Assembly: GCA_027041035.1 (NCBI GenBank)
Contig: JALULB010000105.1
Span: forward strand, 1-10,180
Direction: 5' to 3'
Source of the DNA: Sedimenticola sp.
Lineage (GTDB): Bacteria; Pseudomonadota; Gammaproteobacteria; Chromatiales; Chromatiaceae
DNA: 10,180 nt
The translations under genes and the position numbers were made by a program. Positions 1 to 7,223 of this stretch are shown piece after piece; positions within the stretch are counted from its first letter, which is position 1, and each line of letters starts with the position of its first letter. The notes under the pieces were generated by a model, which ran no database searches, was not told where the DNA came from, and worked only from the letters and a program-made list of their open reading frames with translations.

Positions 1-1134
1 CTCGCGACGCTGACCCATCTGATCCGCCATCCCGCCGACGACAAGCGCAAACCGACCCAACCGCGCGCGATCATCCTTTCGCCGACGCGTGAACTGGCGA
101 TCCAGATCTTTCACGACGCGGAGAAACTTGCCACCGGCACGGATTTCAAGCTCTGCCTGGTGTACGGCGGCACCGGGTACGAGCAACAGCGCAAGAGCCT
201 GCAAGAGGGCGTCGATATCCTGATCGGCACGCCGGGTCGTCTGATCGACTACTTCAAGCAGCACATATTCGATCTGCGCGCGATACAGGTGATGGTGCTC
301 GACGAAGCCGACCGCATGTTCGACCTCGGCTTCATCAAGGATATACGTTACCTGATACGCCGCATGCCCACGCCCGACAAGCGTCTCAGCATGCTGTTCT
401 CGGCGACGCTGTCACTGCGGGTCACCGAGCTCGCCTACGAACACATGAACAATCCGGAAACCGTGGTCATCGAATCCGAATCCGTCACCGCCGACAAGGT
501 CACGGAGGTCGGTTACATGGTGGCCAACGACGAGAAGATACCCCTGTTGATCGGCCTGTTGCGCAAGCTCGAGCCGACGCGCGGCATGGTCTTCGTGAAC
601 ACGAAACGCGCCGCGGAACGGGTTTGGGGATTCCTCGAAGGCAACGACTTCAAGACCGGCATCCTGACCGGCGATGTGCCACAGAAGAAGCGCCAACGCC
701 TGTTGAAGGCGTTCCAGGACGGCGAACTGGCGATCATGGTGGCCACCGATGTCGCCGCGCGCGGATTGCATATCAGCGGGGTCACGCATGTCTTCAATTA
801 CGACCTGCCCGACGACGCGCAGGATTACGTGCATCGCATCGGTCGCACCGCGCGCGCCGGCGCCACCGGGGATGCGCTCAGCTTCGTATGCGAAACCTAC
901 GCCTTCTCGTTACCGGACATAGAGGCATTTACCGGCCACAAGATCACCATGAAGCCGGTCAGCAACGCACTGCTCGCCGAGGTCGATCCCAAGAGCCGGA
1001 TCTACCTTGAGCGCAAGCCACGTGGGGCCCCTCGCGGCCGACATGGGCAGAAACCCCGGGGCGCGGGTTCCGGCGACAAGCGACAGCGTCGCCCGCGCGG
1101 GAGGAAGCCGAAACCGACCGCGACCGAAAGCTGA
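1..1134 (+). CDS. rhlB: RhlB-like DEAD-box ATP-dependent RNA helicase (5' end outside window)
   Basis: The reading frame is open from base 1 to the TGA at 1132-1134, giving 377 residues. By comparison with E. coli RhlB (421 residues), about 70 N-terminal residues, including the Q motif and Walker A, lie outside the window. Numbering from base 1, I see motif Ia PTRELA (28-33), GTPGR, motif II DEAD (101-104), motif III SAT (134-136), ATDVAARGLH and motif VI HRIGRTAR (278-285). Stretches such as RLIDYFKQ, LGFIKDIR and HVFNYDLPDD match E. coli RhlB rather than RhlE, SrmB or DeaD. The last 60 or so residues form a basic Arg/Gly/Lys/Pro tail, as in RhlB, where it helps bind RNA. In E. coli, RhlB unwinds RNA for RNase E and PNPase in the degradosome; that role here is inferred. 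The family is certain and the RhlB assignment strong. Confidence 0.95.
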   Translation, partial: LATLTHLIRHPADDKRKPTQPRAIILSPTRELAIQIFHDAEKLATGTDFKLCLVYGGTGYEQQRKSLQEGVDILIGTPGRLIDYFKQHIFDLRAIQVMVLDEADRMFDLGFIKDIRYLIRRMPTPDKRLSMLFSATLSLRVTELAYEHMNNPETVVIESESVTADKVTEVGYMVANDEKIPLLIGLLRKLEPTRGMVFVNTKRAAERVWGFLEGNDFKTGILTGDVPQKKRQRLLKAFQDGELAIMVATDVAARGLHISGVTHVFNYDLPDDAQDYVHRIGRTARAGATGDALSFVCETYAFSLPDIEAFTGHKITMKPVSNALLAEVDPKSRIYLERKPRGAPRGRHGQKPRGAGSGDKRQRRPRGRKPKPTATES

Positions 1135-1135
1135 C

Positions 1136-1531
1136 TTGGAGGATCCTTCGCCGACCCCCGATAGGGACAAGTGCGGCCGCTGTAGCGGCGCGAAGTGCTG
1201 CACCTACATCACCGAACCGCTCGGCACACCACGCTCAAAGGCCGATTTCGATCTGCTGCTCTGGCAGGTGTCCCACGAGCACATCGAAATCTACAAGGAC
1301 AGCGATGGCTGGTTTCTGCTGATCCACGGTCGCTGCGGCCACCTGGAAGCGGATGGGCGCTGCGCTATCTACGACCAACGCCCCCGGATTTGTCGGGACT
1401 ACGACAACGCTTGGTGCGAGTTCGACGAACCGGCCGAGAAGCATTTTCAACTGCATTTTCGCGACCACGCCGAGTTGCTCGCCTATTGCAGAAAACGCTT
1501 TCGCCGCTGGGATTCGTCGCCGGCTCAGTAA
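1136..1531 (+). CDS. YkgJ-family cysteine-cluster protein (putative zinc- or iron-binding)
   Basis: This small protein (131 residues from the TTG at 1136) belongs to the CxxCxxCC / YkgJ family (PF03692), whose function is unknown and whose cysteines are thought to bind Zn or an Fe-S cluster. The N-terminal cluster is CGRCSGAKCC (Cys13, 16, 21, 22). A second region has Cys67, Cys76, the family-typical CAIYDQRPRICR (Cys76 and Cys86) and Cys94. No signal peptide or membrane segment is visible. The TTG lies one base after the rhlB stop, so translational coupling is likely. In-frame ATGs at 1007 and 1043 would add a low-complexity basic stretch and overlap rhlB by about 90-130 bases, so I prefer TTG; no strong ribosome binding site decides it. 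The 3' end overlaps the convergent yajR gene by 7 bases. Family is confident, start is moderate. Confidence 0.85.
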   Translation: MEDPSPTPDRDKCGRCSGAKCCTYITEPLGTPRSKADFDLLLWQVSHEHIEIYKDSDGWFLLIHGRCGHLEADGRCAIYDQRPRICRDYDNAWCEFDEPAEKHFQLHFRDHAELLAYCRKRFRRWDSSPAQ

Positions 1532-2886
1532 GCCGACAAGGCCGCTTCGATGCCCTCGTCCTCGATCATATCGGCATCGTACTTCAGATAGAGCAACGGC
1601 TCCGTCGGATCCTTCGCCACCTCGACGACCCCCTCCAGTTCCCGTAGCACGCCGAGCACGACATCTTCATTCGACGCACTGACCTTTAGCACCCGGTTAC
1701 GCAGCTTTCGTGGCTTCCGCATGCCGGCCGCCACGCCCAGCCACAACAGTGCGACGGCGGCCGTCGCCAGATAGACCGCCATGACGCCAAAGTGCTGATG
1801 CGCCCAGCCGCCGATCGCGCCACCGGCGAAGGCGCCAAGAAACTGCGAGGTGGAATACACCCCCATCGCCGAGCCCTTGCCATCCGCCGGGGCAAAACGG
1901 GAAACCAGCGAGGGCAGCGTGGCTTCGAGGATATTGAAGGCGGTAAAGAAAACCACCAGGCCAAGCGTCAATGCCCACAAGGCATGCGCGCCCTGCCAGA
2001 AGATGATCGAGGCCAGCGCGAGCAGGGCCACGGCGAACAGAAACACCGACTTCATGCGCCCGTACTTTTCCGCCGCGATAACAAACGGAATCATCAGCAG
2101 CATGGAACCGATCAGCACCGGCAGATAGAGCAGCCAGTGCCGGGCCTCGGCAAGACCGGCGTCGCGCAAGGACAACGGCAACGCGAGAAACACCGATGTC
2201 AACATCATATGCAGGGTAAAAATACCGAAATCGAGACGCAACAACTGGCCGTCGCGGAACACGCGGGCGAGCAGTGCCGGCACCGCCTCGGCATCGCGAT
2301 GCAGGCTGCTGCGCGGCGGCGTCGGCACGGCGAACAGGATGATCAATATACCAGCCACGGCCAGGCCGGCGGTCACCCAGAAGATACCGGGCACACCGAT
2401 ATGGTCGTTCAGGATCGGCCCGAGGACCAGCGCCAGAGCAAAGGCCATGCCGATACTCATGCCGATCATCGCCATCACCTTGGTGCGATGTTCCTCGCGG
2501 GTCAGATCCGCCGCCAACGCCATGATCGCGGCGGCTACCGCACCGCTGCCCTGAATCGCGCGCCCGAGGATGACCCCCCAGATGCTGTCCGCCTGCGCGG
2601 CGATCACGCTGCCCAGCGCGAACAACAGCAAGCCCGCGATGATGACCGGCTTGCGCCCGATGTGGTCGGACAGCATGCCGAACGGGATCTGCAGTATCGC
2701 CTGGGTCAGCCCATAGGCGCCGATCGCGATGCCGACCAGCAGTGGCGTGGTACCGGCCAAGTGTTCGGCATACAGCGCGAATACCGGCAGAATCAGGAAC
2801 AGGCCCAACATGCGGAATACAAAGATACCCGCGAGCGAAGCACCGGCGCGGCGCTCCAAGCGACTCATACCTGCCTGCTCTTTCAT
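1525..2886 (-). CDS. yajR: YajR-type major facilitator superfamily transporter with C-terminal YAM domain
   Basis: The 453-residue protein is predicted to be an inner-membrane MFS carrier with 12 helices. It aligns almost end to end with E. coli YajR (454 residues): ERRA near residues 11-14, [23 protein letters not shown], motif [11 protein letters not shown] (about 70-79), [20 protein letters not shown] and [11 protein letters not shown]. After the last helix a soluble tail (about 390-453) corresponds to the ferredoxin-like YAM domain that marks YajR. The YajR substrate is not established, so none is assigned. The gene is divergent from uvrA and convergent with the YkgJ-family gene. The chosen ATG (2884-2886) follows a G-rich GGGGGGGTGAA stretch able to pair with 16S rRNA and gives an N-terminus nearly as long as E. 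coli's. A second ATG at 2866-2868 (Met7) is possible. Confidence 0.92.
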   Translation of the reverse strand: MKEQAGMSRLERRAGASLAGIFVFRMLGLFLILPVFALYAEHLAGTTPLLVGIAIGAYGLTQAILQIPFGMLSDHIGRKPVIIAGLLLFALGSVIAAQADSIWGVILGRAIQGSGAVAAAIMALAADLTREEHRTKVMAMIGMSIGMAFALALVLGPILNDHIGVPGIFWVTAGLAVAGILIILFAVPTPPRSSLHRDAEAVPALLARVFRDGQLLRLDFGIFTLHMMLTSVFLALPLSLRDAGLAEARHWLLYLPVLIGSMLLMIPFVIAAEKYGRMKSVFLFAVALLALASIIFWQGAHALWALTLGLVVFFTAFNILEATLPSLVSRFAPADGKGSAMGVYSTSQFLGAFAGGAIGGWAHQHFGVMAVYLATAAVALLWLGVAAGMRKPRKLRNRVLKVSASNEDVVLGVLRELEGVVEVAKDPTEPLLYLKYDADMIEDEGIEAALSAY

Positions 2887-2981
2887 TTCACCCCCCCTGT
2901 TTCAGCGTCGTGGAGGCGACTTCCCCCGCGCATGGAAAAGGGCGTATATTAGCATGTTTGCCTAATCTTGAAGCACGCACC
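2887..2981. promoter_or_regulatory. Divergent yajR-uvrA intergenic region with weak promoter-like sequences
   Basis: These 95 bases must hold the promoters of both divergent genes. A plus-strand TATATT at 2945-2950 could be the -10 for uvrA, but the hexamer 18 bases upstream (TTCCCC) matches the -35 consensus poorly. Read on the minus strand the same AT-rich patch gives TAATAT, with CTTCAA 16 bases upstream, a possible yajR promoter. A run of seven C at 2891-2897 (seven G in the yajR mRNA) forms the yajR ribosome-binding region. I looked for a LexA site of the form CTGT-N8-ACAG and found none. uvrA itself has only a weak ribosome binding site (GAAG) ahead of its ATG. Position is certain; individual elements are tentative. 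Confidence 0.35.
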
Positions 2982-5810
2982 ATGGAATTGATCCGCGTTC
3001 GCGGCGCACGCACGCACAACCTGAAGAACATCGACTTGGATCTGCCCCGAGACAGGCTGATCGTCATCACCGGCCTGTCGGGATCGGGCAAGTCCTCGTT
3101 GGCGTTCGACACCCTGTACGCCGAGGGGCAGCGCCGCTATGTCGAATCACTGTCGGCCTATGCGCGCCAGTTTCTGTCGATGATGGAGAAGCCGGATGTC
3201 GATCACATCGAGGGGCTGTCGCCGGCGATCTCGATCGAGCAGAAGACCACCTCGCACAACCCGCGCTCCACGGTCGGCACGATCACCGAGATCTATGACT
3301 ACCTGCGGCTACTGTACGCGCGTGTCGGCACGCCGCGCTGCCCGACGCATGGGGAAGCCCTGAAGGCGCAAACCATCAGCCAGATGGTCGACACGACGCT
3401 CGCGCTGTCGCCCGAACCGCGCTACATGTTGCTCGCGCCGGTCATCATCAATCGCAAGGGCGAACAACTGAAGCTGCTCGACGAACTCCGCGCCCAGGGT
3501 TACATTCGCGCGCGCATCGACGGCGTGATCCACGAACTCGACGAGGCCCCCACGCTGGACGCCAAGCGCAAGCACACGATAGAGGTCGTGATCGATCGAT
3601 TTCGCGTGAAGCCCGACCTCGGCCTGCGTCTCGCGGAATCCTTCGAGACCGCGATCAAGCTGTCCGACGGCATCGCCCGGGTGGCCGACATGGACGACCC
3701 GGAGGCACCCGAGCTGGTATTTTCGGCCAAGTTCGCCTGTCCGGCATGCGGCTACAGCATCCAGGAACTGGAGCCACGCCTGTTCTCGTTCAACAACCCC
3801 GCTGGCGCCTGCCCGACCTGCGACGGGCTCGGCATCGAACAGAAATTCGACCCCGACAAGGTTGTCGCCAACCCGGAGCTAAGTCTCGCTGGTGGCGCGG
3901 TGCGCGGCTGGGACCGACGCAATGCCTACTATTTTCAGCTGATCCAATCACTCGGCAAACACTACGATTTCGATATCGAAACACCTTGGCAGGCGCTGCC
4001 CGAAACCACCCAGGACATCATCCTGTTCGGCAGTCAGGGCGAGAGCATCGAATTCCACTACTTCAACGAACGCGGCCGTAACGTCATCAAACAGCACCCC
4101 TTCGAGGGTATTATCAACAATATGAAACGGCGCTATCGTGAAACCGAATCGAATGCGGTGCGCGAGGAGCTGGCGCGTTATATCTCCAGTCAGCCTTGCT
4201 CCGAATGCGGCGGCGCGCGCCTGAACGAAGCAGCGCGCAACGTGTTCATCGATGACCGGGATCTGCCATCGATCACCGAACTGCCGATTGCCCGCGCCCA
4301 GCATTTTTTTGAACGCCTCGACCTGCCGGGCAGCCGTGGCGAGATCGCCGCGAAGATCCTGCGCGAGATCAACCAGCGACTGCATTTCCTCGTGAATGTC
4401 GGCCTGGACTACCTGAGCCTGAGCCGCAGCGCGGAAACCCTCTCCGGAGGCGAGGCACAGCGTATCCGCCTGGCGAGCCAGATCGGCGCCGGACTCGTCG
4501 GCGTCATGTACGTGCTCGACGAGCCCTCCATCGGCCTGCACCAGCGCGACAACGACCGCCTGCTGAAAACACTGCGCTATCTACGCGACCTCGGCAACAC
4601 GGTGATCGTCGTCGAACACGACGAGGACGCCATCCGCAGTGCCGACCACGTGGTGGACATCGGTCCGGGCGCGGGAAAACACGGTGGCGAGATCATTGCC
4701 GAAGGCACGGCGAAGGAGATTTCCGTGAACCCGGCTTCGATAACCGGTGATTACCTGGCCGGACGCAAACGGATCGATATCCCGGCAAGTCGGCGGGGGG
4801 CGGACGAGACACGGGTGCTGCGCATCACCGGATGTAGCGGCAATAACCTGAAAGCCGTGGATCTGGAGATCCCGGCGGGACTCATGGTCTGCGTCACCGG
4901 CGTGTCCGGCTCGGGAAAATCGACCCTGATCAACGATACGCTCTATCCGCTGGCCGCGAACGCGCTGAACAAGGCCAGCCTGCACCCGGCGGCGCACGCC
5001 CAGGTCACCGGCCTGGAGTTTTTCGACAAGGTGGTGGATATCGACCAAAGCCCGATCGGGCGCACGCCACGCTCCAACCCGGCGACCTACTCGGGCCTGT
5101 TCACGCCGATCCGCGAGCTGTTCGCCGGCACCCAGGAAGCCCGCTCGCGCGGTTACAGTCCGGGACGCTTCAGCTTCAATGTCAAGGGTGGGCGCTGCGA
5201 GGCCTGCGCCGGTGACGGGGTCATTAAGGTCGAGATGCATTTCCTGCCCGATGTCTACGTTGCCTGCGATGTCTGTCACGGCAAGCGCTATAACCGCGAG
5301 ACCCTGCAGATCCGCTACAAAGGGAAGACCATCAGCGAGGTGCTGCACATGACGGTGGAGGACGCGCTCGAATTCTTCGCCCCGGTGCCGGCAATCAAAC
5401 GCAAGCTGCAAACCCTCACCGACGTGGGGCTGAGCTATATCCAGCTGGGGCAGAACGCAACCACACTCTCCGGCGGAGAAGCCCAGCGCGTGAAGCTGGC
5501 GCGGGAGTTGTCCAAGCGTGATACCGGCAACACCCTGTATATCCTCGATGAACCGACCACCGGTCTCCACTTCGAGGATGTCAATCATCTGCTGCGCGTG
5601 CTGCACCGCCTGCGCGACCAAGGCAACACCGTCGTCGTCATCGAGCACAACCTGGACGTCGTCAAAACCGCCGACTGGGTCATCGACCTTGGACCCGAGG
5701 GTGGCGATGGCGGCGGCCGGGTCGTTGCCAGCGGCACGCCGGAGGAGATCGTCTCGACAGGCAATGGCTATACCGCGACCTATCTGAAGCCGTTACTCCA
5801 GCGCGGCTGA
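2982..5810 (+). CDS. uvrA: Excinuclease ABC subunit A (UvrA), DNA damage recognition ATPase
   Basis: The 942-residue protein is the damage-sensing subunit of nucleotide excision repair; a UvrA dimer scans DNA and loads UvrB. It is colinear with E. coli UvrA (940 residues). First Walker A is GLSGSGKSS (31-39, Lys37). The first zinc module begins CPAC at Cys253 and continues to CPTC. The first ABC signature is LSGGEAQR, followed by [14 protein letters not shown]. Second Walker A is GVSGSGKST (640-648, Lys646). The second zinc module runs from CEAC (about 739) to CDVC, and the second signature and Walker B are [15 protein letters not shown] and [14 protein letters not shown]. No key residue is missing. 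The start at 2982 gives the standard N-terminus [16 protein letters not shown]; the frame stays open upstream to an ATG at 2742, but that stretch lies over yajR and has no family counterpart. uvrA is monocistronic here, bounded downstream by a palindromic element. Confidence 0.99.
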   Translation: MELIRVRGARTHNLKNIDLDLPRDRLIVITGLSGSGKSSLAFDTLYAEGQRRYVESLSAYARQFLSMMEKPDVDHIEGLSPAISIEQKTTSHNPRSTVGTITEIYDYLRLLYARVGTPRCPTHGEALKAQTISQMVDTTLALSPEPRYMLLAPVIINRKGEQLKLLDELRAQGYIRARIDGVIHELDEAPTLDAKRKHTIEVVIDRFRVKPDLGLRLAESFETAIKLSDGIARVADMDDPEAPELVFSAKFACPACGYSIQELEPRLFSFNNPAGACPTCDGLGIEQKFDPDKVVANPELSLAGGAVRGWDRRNAYYFQLIQSLGKHYDFDIETPWQALPETTQDIILFGSQGESIEFHYFNERGRNVIKQHPFEGIINNMKRRYRETESNAVREELARYISSQPCSECGGARLNEAARNVFIDDRDLPSITELPIARAQHFFERLDLPGSRGEIAAKILREINQRLHFLVNVGLDYLSLSRSAETLSGGEAQRIRLASQIGAGLVGVMYVLDEPSIGLHQRDNDRLLKTLRYLRDLGNTVIVVEHDEDAIRSADHVVDIGPGAGKHGGEIIAEGTAKEISVNPASITGDYLAGRKRIDIPASRRGADETRVLRITGCSGNNLKAVDLEIPAGLMVCVTGVSGSGKSTLINDTLYPLAANALNKASLHPAAHAQVTGLEFFDKVVDIDQSPIGRTPRSNPATYSGLFTPIRELFAGTQEARSRGYSPGRFSFNVKGGRCEACAGDGVIKVEMHFLPDVYVACDVCHGKRYNRETLQIRYKGKTISEVLHMTVEDALEFFAPVPAIKRKLQTLTDVGLSYIQLGQNATTLSGGEAQRVKLARELSKRDTGNTLYILDEPTTGLHFEDVNHLLRVLHRLRDQGNTVVVIEHNLDVVKTADWVIDLGPEGGDGGGRVVASGTPEEIVSTGNGYTATYLKPLLQRG

Positions 5811-5818
5811 CAAGCAGG

Positions 5819-5985
5819 CTAGGAGGCTGTCCGAGAATAGAAGCCGTAGCGAGGGGAAGCTGATTTGAGCGGGATTTTCCCCTGATTTGAGGCGAATAGT
5901 TGCGCTATTTAACGAGAATCAGGGAGGAATCCAGCCAAATTCAGCTTTTCCGCAGTAGGCTCTCTATTCTTGGACAGCCTCCTAG
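5819..5985. mobile_element. MITE-like palindromic element with CTAG target duplication
   Basis: CTAG-GAGGCTGTCC-GAGAATAGA (5819-5841) and the sequence at 5963-5985 are inverted copies over 23 bases with one mismatch. Taking the flanking CTAG at 5819-5822 and 5982-5985 as a 4-base target duplication, the element is 159 bases (5823-5981). It is an imperfect palindrome throughout, with all paired blocks sharing an axis at about 5902: AAGCTGA (5857-5863) with TCAGCTT (5941-5947), CCCTGATT (5880-5887) with AATCAGGG (5917-5924), and a central GAATAG-TTGCG-CTATTT hairpin. It has no room for a transposase, so any movement would need one in trans. Duplication of CTAG is known in parts of the IS5 family, which suggests but does not prove that origin. 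As RNA it would fold into a long hairpin and could end transcription from uvrA and the opposing gene. The inverted repeat is certain; mobility is inferred. Confidence 0.8.
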
Positions 5986-6705
5986 TGGGTCGCCGACCGT
6001 CAAGCCGAACATCTCCGCCGCGCTTCCCTGGTTGACCGCCAGTTCGAGCAGACCCAATGAGTTCTCGTACAACAAGGGTTCACCCGGGTCGACATCGCCA
6101 AAGGTGCGTACGAACGGAATCTCTCGACCCGCGATCGTCAGCGACACTTTTCCGCTTCCGGCAAAGCAAGCCGCGCGCACGCCGCTGAACAGATTGCCGA
6201 AAGGGTCCACGTAGATCACCTCGGCCATTTCCGACGGGCCACGCCAGCCAAGCAGCTCTTCCACATAGATCCTGGAGCCCGGTACACCAGCCCCGCGCGC
6301 CAACATCAACGCGGCGGGAACGAAGACATCCCTACCGTGAAACGACGCCGATACATCGGGAAATTGCCGCATATCCAGCCGCCACGGGGTAAGCCCCTTG
6401 AATTCCCGCGCCGCGATTGCCGCCAGGCCATTGTCCGGCGCGAGCAACCATCCCCCGCTGTGTTCAATGGCAAGCATCCCCCGAGATGTTCCCACCCCCG
6501 GATCGACAACTGCGAGCACGACAGCCCCTTGCGGTATCACTCGATACAGGCTGCGGAGCAGAATCGCTGCCGCGCGGATGCGAAAAGCAGGCGCATCGGA
6601 CATCAGCGTGACGACGGGGCGGTGATTGTCGACCGCGCGCAGACTCAGCTCCAGTTGATTGGCATACAGGCTACCGATACCAAAATCGTTGAACAACACA
6701 TACAT
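5941..6705 (-). CDS. SAM hydroxide adenosyltransferase (DUF62) family protein with element-derived C-terminus
   Basis: The 254-residue protein belongs to PF01887 (DUF62). Studied members hydrolyse S-adenosylmethionine to adenosine and methionine using an Asp-Arg-His set; relatives are SAM chlorinase and fluorinase. Visible motifs are NDFG (6-9), VVDPGVGTSR (66-75, with Asp68 and Arg75), APDNG (89-93), FHGRDVF (122-128, His123) and YVDPFGNL near the start of the C-terminal domain. The putative catalytic Asp, Arg and His are all present. The start is backed by GGAGAG about five bases upstream. The normal family ending appears to stop at VGDP (237-240); the remaining 14 residues (Leu241-Ser254) and the stop are encoded by the palindromic element and its CTAG. 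The gene lies alone between uvrA and the alpha operon. Activity cannot be judged from the altered tail. Hydrolase is more likely than halogenase, but this is inferred from the family. Confidence 0.88.
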   Translation of the reverse strand: MYVLFNDFGIGSLYANQLELSLRAVDNHRPVVTLMSDAPAFRIRAAAILLRSLYRVIPQGAVVLAVVDPGVGTSRGMLAIEHSGGWLLAPDNGLAAIAAREFKGLTPWRLDMRQFPDVSASFHGRDVFVPAALMLARGAGVPGSRIYVEELLGWRGPSEMAEVIYVDPFGNLFSGVRAACFAGSGKVSLTIAGREIPFVRTFGDVDPGEPLLYENSLGLLELAVNQGSAAEMFGLTVGDPLGGCPRIESLLRKS

Positions 6706-6743
6706 GCTGACTCTCCGCCATGCAAACGTCGGATTCTAGACCC

Positions 6744-6807
6744 TATGTTTTGGCCAATAACTGTTCCATAGTCCCTTATAGAACAGTTACTTGCAAGTCA
6801 AAACATA
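6744..6807. repeat. 64-base nested inverted repeat upstream of the DUF62 gene
   Basis: Two perfect 9-base arm pairs share one axis: TATGTTTTG (6744-6752) with CAAAACATA (6799-6807), and TAACTGTTC (6758-6766) with GAACAGTTA (6781-6789). Inside the second pair, ATAG and TTAT continue the stem around a short loop. The spacers between the arms also match loosely. It lies 39-102 bases ahead of the DUF62 start, and ends one base before the next palindrome. It could be a small palindromic repeat, an operator or a hairpin in the DUF62 leader; no T-run follows it on either strand that would make it a standard terminator. The repeat is certain, its role unknown. Confidence 0.75.
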
Positions 6808-6810
6808 TCA
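6780..6810 (-). promoter_or_regulatory. Possible promoter for the DUF62 gene
   Basis: Read on the minus strand, the region contains TTTTGACT, followed by CTATAAG. TTTTGA and TATAAG are 17 bases apart, whereas the better -35 TTGACT is 15 bases from TATAAG. This is the best sigma-70-like pair I find ahead of the gene, and it overlaps the 64-base inverted repeat, so a protein bound there could control it. The match is weak and the call is tentative. Confidence 0.25.
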
Positions 6811-6973
6811 GCCCGCATTTCTCACCAGGGGGCAAGATGATTGCGTAGGGCTTTGGATTCACGGGGGATTTTCTGAAAGAGCGGAATACTGATCGTATTT
6901 CCGATTGAAGAAAATCTCCTGTGGATTCAAAGAACAAGCGAGGACTCGTCCATCTGGTGAGAAATGCGGGCTG
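6809..6973. repeat. 165-base palindromic element with 20-base perfect terminal inverted repeats
   Basis: CAGCCCGCAT-TTCTCACCAG (6809-6828) is perfectly inverted at 6954-6973. Inner blocks pair around the same axis near 6891: CTTTGGATTCAC (6851-6862) with GTGGATTCAAAG (6921-6932), GATTTTCT (6867-6874) with AGAAAATC (6909-6916), and a centre of GGAATAC-TGATC-GTATTTCC (6883-6902). Between 6829-6850 and 6933-6953 pairing is poor. The size, perfect ends and lack of coding capacity are those of a miniature inverted-repeat element, but no target duplication is obvious (ATATCA on the left, GGCAGC on the right). Its sequence is unrelated to the element at 5819-5985. It lies between the alpha operon terminator and the DUF62 leader. 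Confidence 0.75.
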
Positions 6974-7124
6974 GCAGCCCCGTTCTGGCGATATGTGGAA
7001 GGATCCAAGGTTCTATAGCTCCAGCCCAGTAACAAGTGAGCGCATGCTCGGAGCGTTCGACTTTTAACTGATGGGATTCATGCGGCGACGAGGCATGACT
7101 TACCGATGGCGGGTTTTGCGTGAC

Positions 7125-7153
7125 CAAAATAAAACCGGGCATGGGCCCGGTTT
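7125..7153 (-). terminator. Rho-independent terminator of the alpha (rpsM-rplQ) operon
   Basis: On the minus strand, 71 bases after the rplQ stop, a perfect 9-base stem AAACCGGGC / GCCCGGTTT closes a 4-base loop (stem arms 7145-7153 and 7132-7140) and is followed by TTATTTTG. This is a standard intrinsic terminator in the right place and orientation to end the ribosomal operon. The A-rich 5' side gives it little activity in the other direction, where no plus-strand gene approaches anyway. Confidence 0.9.
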
Positions 7154-7223
7154 GCTCGACTCTGTTCGCGTTAATCATCCAAGTCCGGCTACGCGCAAGC
7201 TCGCGGCGACGCCGTTACATGAA

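Larger units (their letters stand above)
6706..7223. other. 518-base gene-free interval between the DUF62 gene and rplQ
   Basis: No convincing gene lies here. In order it holds the DUF62 leader with GGAGAG ribosome binding site (6706-6743), a 64-base nested inverted repeat (6744-6807), a 165-base palindromic element (6809-6973), about 150 bases in which I see no structure (6974-7124), the alpha operon terminator (7125-7153), and 70 bases of rplQ 3' untranslated sequence. A short minus-strand open frame at 6927-7178 crosses both the element arm and the terminator and has no recognisable family, so it is not annotated. Confidence 0.7.

Noticed and set aside
2891..2906. Possible LexA box around CTGTTTCAG ahead of uvrA
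   Set aside because: CTGT is not followed by ACAG at the required 8-base spacing.
1792..2952. Long plus-strand open frame of 386 codons opposite yajR
   Set aside because: It is antisense to a clear YajR homologue; its composition (many Gln, His, Arg) is that of a reverse-frame shadow in GC-rich DNA.
2742..2981. 80-codon upstream extension of uvrA
   Set aside because: It overlaps the 5' end of yajR, matches no UvrA N-terminus, and the ATG at 2982 gives the standard family start.
4581..5648. Minus-strand open frame of 355 codons opposite uvrA
   Set aside because: It lies wholly within the conserved UvrA C-terminal half and has no recognisable domain.
5819..6973. Composite transposon carrying the DUF62 gene between matching elements
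   Set aside because: The flanking palindromes differ in sequence and no transposase is present, so they cannot be the two ends of one transposon.
6927..7178. 83-codon minus-strand open frame between rplQ and the palindromic element
   Set aside because: It runs through the alpha operon terminator and one arm of the palindromic element and shows no family resemblance or clear ribosome binding site.
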